Below, piece by piece: positions 5,447 to 10,113 of a DNA stretch of 10,113 bases (within the stretch, counting starts at the first letter, position 1; each line of letters starts with the position of its first letter). The notes beneath the pieces are model-generated. The model was not told where the DNA came from. It ran no database searches and worked only from the letters and a program-made list of their open reading frames with translations. The translations under genes and the position numbers were made by a program. Source of the DNA: Acidobacteriota bacterium. Lineage in GTDB: Bacteria; Acidobacteriota; Vicinamibacteria; Vicinamibacterales; 2-12-FULL-66-21. The stretch lies in assembly GCA_013362195.1 (NCBI GenBank), contig JABFWM010000023.1, positions 1-10,113 of the forward strand, in the 5' to 3' direction.

Positions 5447-6979
5447 CTAATGCGGAATCGCTTCCAGCCGCTCGCCGGACGCCGCTTCGACGTCTTTGTG
5501 CAGGCTGTGGCCGTGCGCATCCATCGTGACGATGGCGGGAAAGTCGCGCACCTCGAGGTGCCACATCGCTTCGGGCGTGCCGAACTGCATCAGCGACACG
5601 CCGGTGACGCGCTCGATGCAGCGCGCGTAGAACTGCGCGGCGCCGCCGATGCCGTTCAGATAGACGGCGCCGGATTCCTGGAGCCCCGCCAGCGTCTTCG
5701 CGCCCATCCCGCCCTTGCCGATGACGACCCGCACGCCATAGCGCTTGAGGATCTCCGCCTGATACGGTTCCTCGCGGATGCTCGTCGTCGGACCGGCAGC
5801 GGTCACTCTCCAGTTCCCGTCCGCCTCTTTCACGACGACGGGCCCGCAGTGATAGAGCGCGCTGCCGCGCAGATCGACCGGCGGTTCGTTCTTCATCAAG
5901 TACGCGTGCACGGCGTCGCGGCCGGTGAACATCCGGCCCGAAACGAGCACGATGTCTCCGACCTTGAGCGCGCGAACCTGCGCCTCCGTGATCGGGGCGC
6001 GGAGGCGAATTTCGCGGCCGGTGAGGGGAAAGCCGGCGGCCACTTCCTCCGGCTTCAGCATTGGCGTCGACGGCGCGTCGGCGTCGCGATAGAGCCATGA
6101 CGTGATTGCGCCGGTGCGCGCGTCGAGCGTGATGCCGAGGCGGCGGAACGCCCAGCAGTCGTAGGCGATTGACACGAAGAAGCTGGCCGGCAGCCGATTG
6201 AGCGCGCCGATCTTGCAGCCGATGAGCGAGGTCTTGCCGCCGAAGCCCATCGGACCAACCGTCAATTCGTTCGCCTCCGCCATCACCGCGTGCTCGATGG
6301 CGGCCAGCCGCGCGTCCGGATTCACGTCGTCCAGCGTGCGGAACAGCTGTTCTTTCGCGTGCAGGTAGCCGGAGGTGCGATCGCCGCCGACGCACACGCC
6401 GACGGCGCCCGGACTGCAGCCTTTTCCCTGTGCCTTCCACACCGCGTGCAGGATGCACTTGCGGACGCCGTCGAGCGATCGGTCGGCGCGTCCGAGGTGA
6501 TCGAGGTCGGCGGGAAGCGAGTACTGCGCGTTCGTGTTCTCGCAGCCGCCGCCCTTCAGGATCAACTTCACTTCGATGACGTCCTGCTCCCACTGCTCGA
6601 AGTGGACGATCGGCGTCCCCGGGCCGAGATTGTTCCCCGAGTTCTCCCCCGTGATCGAGTCGACGGAGTTCGGCCGCAGTTTGCCGAGACGCGTGGCTTC
6701 GGCCACCGCTTCGCGAATCTCGTGCTTCATCCAGATCTGATTGGCGCCGACCGGCGTCTTGACTTCAAAGGTCGGCATGCCGGTGTCCTGGCAGATCGGC
6801 CCTTCGCAGGACGCGGCCTGATCGATGTTCTGCGCGATGATCGTCAGCGCCTGACCGGCGCGGGTGGCGCGCTCCTCCGAGGCGAGCGCGCTCGCCATCG
6901 CGGCGCGCACGTCCGGCGGCAGGTCGGTCGAGGTGCGCGTGATCAATCGGACGACGCTGTCGCGAAAAGAAGGCAGCAT
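5447..6979 (-). CDS. fumA: Class I fumarate hydratase, 4Fe-4S, single-chain
   Basis: This 510-residue lyase hydrates fumarate to L-malate in the citric acid cycle. Both family domains are joined in one chain: the alpha (Fe-S) domain at about 1-290 and the beta (C-terminal) domain at about 325-510. Cluster ligands are C63 (PICQDTG), C188 (KGCSPG) and C275 (DCWAFRR). GGGCENTNA (143-151) and GPMGFGGKT (242-250) are further alpha motifs. The beta domain shows YHCGPVV (376-382), AAGPTTSIRE (394-403), KGGMG (422-426) and MWHLEVRDFPAI (472-483). Tartrate dehydratase-like activity cannot be excluded from sequence alone. ATG at 6979 is chosen because homology begins there; the frame stays open upstream across aspA only by chance. 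There is no Shine-Dalgarno site, and tatact ends six bases before the ATG, so the mRNA is probably leaderless. The neighbour across the shared promoter makes fumarate from aspartate. Confidence 0.94.
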   Translation of the reverse strand: MLPSFRDSVVRLITRTSTDLPPDVRAAMASALASEERATRAGQALTIIAQNIDQAASCEGPICQDTGMPTFEVKTPVGANQIWMKHEIREAVAEATRLGKLRPNSVDSITGENSGNNLGPGTPIVHFEQWEQDVIEVKLILKGGGCENTNAQYSLPADLDHLGRADRSLDGVRKCILHAVWKAQGKGCSPGAVGVCVGGDRTSGYLHAKEQLFRTLDDVNPDARLAAIEHAVMAEANELTVGPMGFGGKTSLIGCKIGALNRLPASFFVSIAYDCWAFRRLGITLDARTGAITSWLYRDADAPSTPMLKPEEVAAGFPLTGREIRLRAPITEAQVRALKVGDIVLVSGRMFTGRDAVHAYLMKNEPPVDLRGSALYHCGPVVVKEADGNWRVTAAGPTTSIREEPYQAEILKRYGVRVVIGKGGMGAKTLAGLQESGAVYLNGIGGAAQFYARCIERVTGVSLMQFGTPEAMWHLEVRDFPAIVTMDAHGHSLHKDVEAASGERLEAIPH

Positions 6980-6985
6980 ACGGGC

Positions 6986-6993
6986 AGTATAAT
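6986..6993. promoter_or_regulatory. Shared bidirectional -10 core for fumarase (-) and aspA (+)
   Basis: The bases agtataat hold two overlapping -10 boxes. On the + strand, tataat at 6988-6993 lies ten bases before the aspA ATG at 7004, placing the transcript start near 7000 with a leader of only 3-5 bases. On the - strand, tatact (6991 to 6986) is six bases before the fumarase ATG at 6979, so the transcript should start at the codon itself. The whole intergenic space is 24 bases. No clear -35 is seen. Confidence 0.6.
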
Positions 6994-7003
6994 TGAGGAG
7001 CCC

Positions 7004-8488
7004 ATGCGCGGACCATCGCCGCAGCACGCCGCTCGCCCCGCGCGATGGCGCACCGAGCGCGATCCGCTGGGCGAGGTGCGCGTGCCCGCCCACGCGTATT
7101 ACGGCGTGCAGACCGAGCGCGCCGTCGAAAACTTCCCGATCAGCGGGCTCCGCGCGCACGACGAGCTGATCGTCGCGACCGTGCAGATCAAGCGCGCCAT
7201 GGCGCTGGCGAACGCCGCCGCCGGCCGCCTCGATCGCGGCCTCGCGCGGGCGATCGGGCAGGCCGCGGACGAAGTGATCGCCGGCGCGCTGCGCGACCAG
7301 TTCGTCGTGGACGTGTATCAGGCCGGCGCCGGCACGTCGCACAACATGAACACCAACGAGGTGCTGGCGAATCGCGCCGCCGAGATTCTCGGCGGCACCC
7401 GCGGCACCTACGATCTCGTGCATCCCAACGATCACGTGAACATGGGACAGTCGACCAACGACGTGTTCCCGACGGCCACACGGCTGTCGCTCCTGATCGT
7501 GCTGCCGCGCCTGCTCGACGCGGCGGCGACGCTCGCGGCCGCGCTCGACGACAAGGCGCGCACGTTCGCGCGCGTGTTGAAAACGGGCCGCACGCATCTG
7601 CAGGACGCCGTCCCACTGACCCTCGGCCAGGAGTTCGGCGGCTATGCGGCCAACGTGCGGCAGGCGGCTGAAGAGCTCCAGCGGAGCGCGGCGAGCCTGC
7701 ACGAATTGAACCTCGGCGCGACGGCGGTCGGCACCGGCTTGAACGCCGGCAAGGACGTCACCGAACGCGCCATCGCGCACGTGTCGGATGCGCTCGCGTT
7801 GCGGCTGCGCCCCGCGCGCAACGCGTTTCGCCTGACGCAAAGCATGGGGGACGTGCTCGCGTATTCCGGCGGCCTGCGGCGCCTCGCCGTGGAACTCGAC
7901 AAGATTGCATCGGACCTGCGGCTCCTCAGCTCCGGGCCGCGCGCGGGCCTAGGCGAGGTCCTCCTCCCCGCCGTGCAGCCGGGCTCCTCGATCATGCCGG
8001 GCAAGGTGAACCCCTCGATTCCCGAGATGGTGAATCAGGTCTGTCAGCAGGTCGTGGGCTGCGACGCCGCGGTGCTGGCCGCGTCGCTCGCCGGTCAGCT
8101 CGAGCTCAACGTGATGATGCCCGTGCTCGCGTGGAACGCCCTCCATGCATCGAAGATCCTCGCGCAGGCCATGACGGTCTTCACCGAGCGCTGCATCGCC
8201 GACATCCGCGCCGACGAGGCGCGCTGCCGGGAGCTGCTCGATCGCAGCACCGCGCTGGCGACGGCGTTGAGTCCGTACATCGGCTACGCCGAGACCGCCG
8301 ATATCGCAAAGACCGCGGTGCGGACCGGACGATCCATCCGCGATCTGGTGCGCGAGCGCAATCTCGTACCGCCGGACCAGCTCGATCGGATCCTCTCGGC
8401 CGAGGAAATGACGACGCCGGGTATTCCCGGCGAGACGGCCAGACGCCCGAAAGGCAATGCGCGCCGGCCGAAGGCGCGCCGGAAGTGA
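7004..8488 (+). CDS. aspA: Aspartate ammonia-lyase (class II fumarase/aspartase superfamily)
   Basis: This cytoplasmic lyase most likely splits L-aspartate into fumarate and ammonia. The 494 residues show DPLGEVRVPAHAYYG (20-34), VDVYQAGAGTSHNMNTNEV (102-120), GQSTND (148-153), GRTHLQDAVPLTLGQE (195-210), and the substrate loop GSSIMPGKVNPSIPEMVNQV (327-346) with catalytic S328/S329. The NPxIPE form of that loop points to aspartase; class II fumarases have NPTQCE. In contrast, VHPNDHVNMGQSTND (139-153) is fumarase-like, so class II fumarase is the main alternative. The last 17 or so residues are very basic, with ARRPK twice. ATG at 7004 has gaggag only three bases upstream, and the promoter places the transcript start inside that box, so it may be effectively leaderless. 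It shares one base with the methyltransferase start and heads a four-gene run. Confidence 0.87.
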   Translation: MRGPSPQHAARPARWRTERDPLGEVRVPAHAYYGVQTERAVENFPISGLRAHDELIVATVQIKRAMALANAAAGRLDRGLARAIGQAADEVIAGALRDQFVVDVYQAGAGTSHNMNTNEVLANRAAEILGGTRGTYDLVHPNDHVNMGQSTNDVFPTATRLSLLIVLPRLLDAAATLAAALDDKARTFARVLKTGRTHLQDAVPLTLGQEFGGYAANVRQAAEELQRSAASLHELNLGATAVGTGLNAGKDVTERAIAHVSDALALRLRPARNAFRLTQSMGDVLAYSGGLRRLAVELDKIASDLRLLSSGPRAGLGEVLLPAVQPGSSIMPGKVNPSIPEMVNQVCQQVVGCDAAVLAASLAGQLELNVMMPVLAWNALHASKILAQAMTVFTERCIADIRADEARCRELLDRSTALATALSPYIGYAETADIAKTAVRTGRSIRDLVRERNLVPPDQLDRILSAEEMTTPGIPGETARRPKGNARRPKARRK

Positions 8489-9135
8489 TGACGCGGCTCT
8501 TCGCGGGTATCGCGATCGTGACGCTTGCCGCGGCGTCGCCACACGCGCAGCACGCACGACTGTTCTCGCCCACGCAGCTCGGCGACCTCGAAGGACCGGA
8601 TCGGGTCGCGTGGCAGCGGCCGGATCGGATCATGGACGAACTCGGGATCGGCGACGGCAGCGTCGTTGCCGACCTCGGCGCGGGCGGCGGATGGTTCACG
8701 GTGCGGCTCGCCGATCGCGTCGGCCCGAACGGACGCGTGTACGCCGAGGACATCCAGCAGGAGATGCTCGAAGCGATTCGGCGCCGCGTGCAGCGCCTCG
8801 GCTTTCAGACCAGGGTCATCACGAAGCTCGGGACGGCGGTCAACCCGCAGCTCCCGCCGCGCACGCTCGACGCGGCGCTGATCGTCGACGCGTATCACGA
8901 GATGGAACAGCCCGTCGTGCTGTTGAAGAACCTCATGGCGTCGCTCAAGCCGGACGGACGGATCGGGATCGTCAACTTCAAGAAGGATGGCTACGGTCCA
9001 GGACCGCCGCTCGAACAACGCATCGACGCCGACCGCGTCATCCGCGATGCCGGGCGCGCTGGACTGAGGCTGCACTCCCGCGGCGACTTCCTCCGCTACC
9101 AGTACCTGTTGGTGTTCGTTCCCGCGACGAAATGA
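8488..9135 (+). CDS. Class I SAM-dependent methyltransferase with predicted signal peptide
   Basis: The 215-residue product has a Rossmann-fold methyltransferase core. Motif I is VVADLGAGGGWF (59-70), the acidic residue after strand 2 is E87 or D88 in RVYAEDI, and DAYHEM (134-139) is the motif at the end of strand 4, followed by SLKPDGRIGIVNF (152-164). Before this domain, MTRLFAGIAIVTLAAASPHA (1-20) looks like a Sec signal peptide: one arginine, a hydrophobic core and a likely cut after AHA-type SPHA, with no lipobox cysteine. An exported SAM enzyme is hard to reconcile with cytosolic SAM, so the helix may instead anchor it or the true start may be different. The ATG overlaps the aspA stop by one base (TGATG), and the stop overlaps the next start by four, so it is translated as part of the operon. 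The substrate is unknown. Confidence 0.85.
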   Translation: MTRLFAGIAIVTLAAASPHAQHARLFSPTQLGDLEGPDRVAWQRPDRIMDELGIGDGSVVADLGAGGGWFTVRLADRVGPNGRVYAEDIQQEMLEAIRRRVQRLGFQTRVITKLGTAVNPQLPPRTLDAALIVDAYHEMEQPVVLLKNLMASLKPDGRIGIVNFKKDGYGPGPPLEQRIDADRVIRDAGRAGLRLHSRGDFLRYQYLLVFVPATK

Positions 9136-9995
9136 GCGCGCTGCCGGCCGTGTTTGCCGCCTATCAGCGCCGCGTCACCGCGGAGCTGGAGCGGCTGATG
9201 CCCGCCGGTGACGGCCCGGTCGAGCGATCGATGGCCTACACGGCGCTCGCCCCGTCGAAACAGGTTCGCGCGGTGCTGGTCCTCGCCTGCGCGGAGTTGT
9301 GCCGCGGCGACGTGGCGCGCGCCGTGCCCGCGGCCGCCGCGATCGAGCTGGTACACTCGGCGTCGCTCATCCTCGACGACCTGCCGTCCATGGACAACGC
9401 GCCGCTGCGGCGGGGGCGCCCCGCGAATCACCTCGAGTTCGGCGAGGCCATGGCCATTCTCGCGGCGTTCGGACTGCTGAACCTCGCGTTCGGCACGCTG
9501 GCAGGCGCGTACGAACCGCCGCTGGCGACCCGGCTGGCCACGGTGACCTCCGACGCGGTCGGTCCCGCCGGACTCATTGGCGGCCAGGCGATCGATCTAC
9601 GCTCGATCGATCAGCAGATCACCTTCGAAGCGCTCGAGCGCATTCATCGCGGCAAGACCGGCGCCCTGTTCGTTGCGGCAGCGACGTGCGGCGCGCTGAC
9701 CGCCGGCGCCGCCGCCGAACCGATCGCGGCGCTGGCCGCCTACGCCAAGAACCTCGGACTCGCCTTTCAGATCGTGGACGACCTGCTCGACGTCGAAGGC
9801 GATCCGGCGCAGACCGGCAAGGCGGTTCGCGAAGACGCGCGCAAGACGACGTTCGTGTCGTTCAGCGGCGTCGACGGCGCGCGGCAGATTGCGGCGGAGC
9901 TCTGCGAAACCGCCGATCGTGCGCTGGCGCCGTTCGGCGCACGCGCCGATCACCTGCGCGACCTGTCGGCCTTCGTCGCGGCGAGACGCCAGTGA
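9132..9995 (+). CDS. Short-chain polyprenyl (farnesyl/geranylgeranyl) diphosphate synthase, IspA/CrtE family
   Basis: The 287-residue enzyme should join isopentenyl diphosphate units to an allylic primer, giving C15 or C20 isoprenoid diphosphates. The first aspartate-rich motif is DDLPSMD (82-88), followed by RRGRPANH (93-100). The second is FQIVDDLLD (212-220), with D216, D217 and D220. KTG (175-177), GGQAIDL (150-156) and the isopentenyl-diphosphate-binding pair K43 and R46 are present, though the usual GGKRLRP is SKQVRAV. The residue five before the first motif is A77, where farnesyl synthases such as IspA have an aromatic, suggesting a product longer than C15; this is inference. The ATG overlaps the methyltransferase stop as ATGA, and no Shine-Dalgarno site is seen, implying coupling. 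The length is normal for the family. Confidence 0.92.
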   Translation: MSALPAVFAAYQRRVTAELERLMPAGDGPVERSMAYTALAPSKQVRAVLVLACAELCRGDVARAVPAAAAIELVHSASLILDDLPSMDNAPLRRGRPANHLEFGEAMAILAAFGLLNLAFGTLAGAYEPPLATRLATVTSDAVGPAGLIGGQAIDLRSIDQQITFEALERIHRGKTGALFVAAATCGALTAGAAAEPIAALAAYAKNLGLAFQIVDDLLDVEGDPAQTGKAVREDARKTTFVSFSGVDGARQIAAELCETADRALAPFGARADHLRDLSAFVAARRQ

Positions 9996-10113
9996 CGAAC
10001 GGACCGCGCGATCCTCGCGTCGACGAGCTACGGCAGCAGCTGCGCTCGCTCGGCTATCTCGACGCCGGCGTCGATCGTGTCCTGCTCGCGCCGGCGCGGG
10101 ATCGCCGGACGCC
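9992..10113 (+). CDS. Start of an unidentified gene, cut by the window edge
   Basis: GTG at 9992 overlaps the stop of the polyprenyl synthase gene as GTGA, the same four-base coupling as the previous pair. The frame stays open for 40 codons to the window end. The visible N-terminus begins MTNGPRDPRVDELRQQLRSL and continues with a GYLDAGVDRVLL stretch; it is charged, likely helical, and has no signal peptide in view. I do not recognise a family from this much. The overlap and lack of stops support a real fourth member of the operon. Confidence 0.6.
   Translation, partial: MTNGPRDPRVDELRQQLRSLGYLDAGVDRVLLAPARDRRT

Noticed and set aside
6980..7840. Long N-terminal extension of the fumarase frame across aspA
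   Set aside because: Family homology begins at ATG 6979; the extension is a reverse reading of well-conserved aspA motifs, common in GC-rich DNA.
347..9995. A selenoprotein gene in this window, given tRNA-Sec
   Set aside because: All genes read through without an internal in-frame TGA, and none belongs to a usual selenoprotein family.

Overview
The window is GC-rich (estimated near 68%), densely coded bacterial chromosome with an intact housekeeping gene set and no phage or transposase genes. The gene mix is an ErpA-type iron-sulfur carrier, class I fumarase, an aspartase-like lyase, a phosphoglucose isomerase of the type found as the C-terminal half of transaldolase fusions, Cu/Zn superoxide dismutase and a predicted exported methyltransferase. 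Together with 'tcacgaagatc...gatcttcgtga' intergenic palindromes, this suggests an Acidobacteriota-like lineage, perhaps Vicinamibacterales. That placement is inference from style and protein character, not from a marker gene. A selenocysteine tRNA at the left shows that the organism probably makes selenoproteins.

Layout, left to right. (1) 1-110: GC-rich repetitive DNA with two identical 20-bp boxes. (2) 112-209: tRNA-Sec (selC, anticodon TCA). (3) 250-322: a degenerate palindromic repeat. (4) 347-1051 (-): HAD-superfamily phosphatase. (5) 1091-1684 (+): exported Cu/Zn superoxide dismutase, divergent from the HAD gene. (6) 3629 down to 1693 (-): a probable operon of erpA, a PHP-domain phosphoesterase and an ABC-ATPase-like protein that has lost its nucleotide-binding residues. 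(7) 3677-5308 (+): phosphoglucose isomerase, divergent from erpA. (8) 5342-5436: a second, better preserved copy of the palindromic repeat, again between convergent genes. (9) 6979 down to 5447 (-): class I fumarate hydratase. (10) 7004-10113 (+): a tightly overlapping operon of aspartase-like lyase, exported methyltransferase, short-chain polyprenyl diphosphate synthase and the start of a fourth gene cut by the window edge.

Functional links. Aspartase would release fumarate and ammonia from aspartate, and the divergent fumarase would hydrate fumarate to malate, so the pair form one metabolic node around a shared promoter of about 24 bp. ErpA would deliver Fe-S clusters to enzymes such as this 4Fe-4S fumarase. 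At the erpA/pgi and fumarase/aspA junctions one AT-rich core can be read as a -10 box on both strands. One or both start codons there sit where transcription should begin, which predicts leaderless mRNAs.

I do not see a clearly new multi-gene defence or mobile system. The items most worth a second look are the dead-looking ABC ATPase translationally coupled to a PHP phosphoesterase, the signal-peptide-bearing SAM methyltransferase, the palindromic repeats at convergent junctions, and the tRNA-Sec with its unpaired eighth acceptor position.
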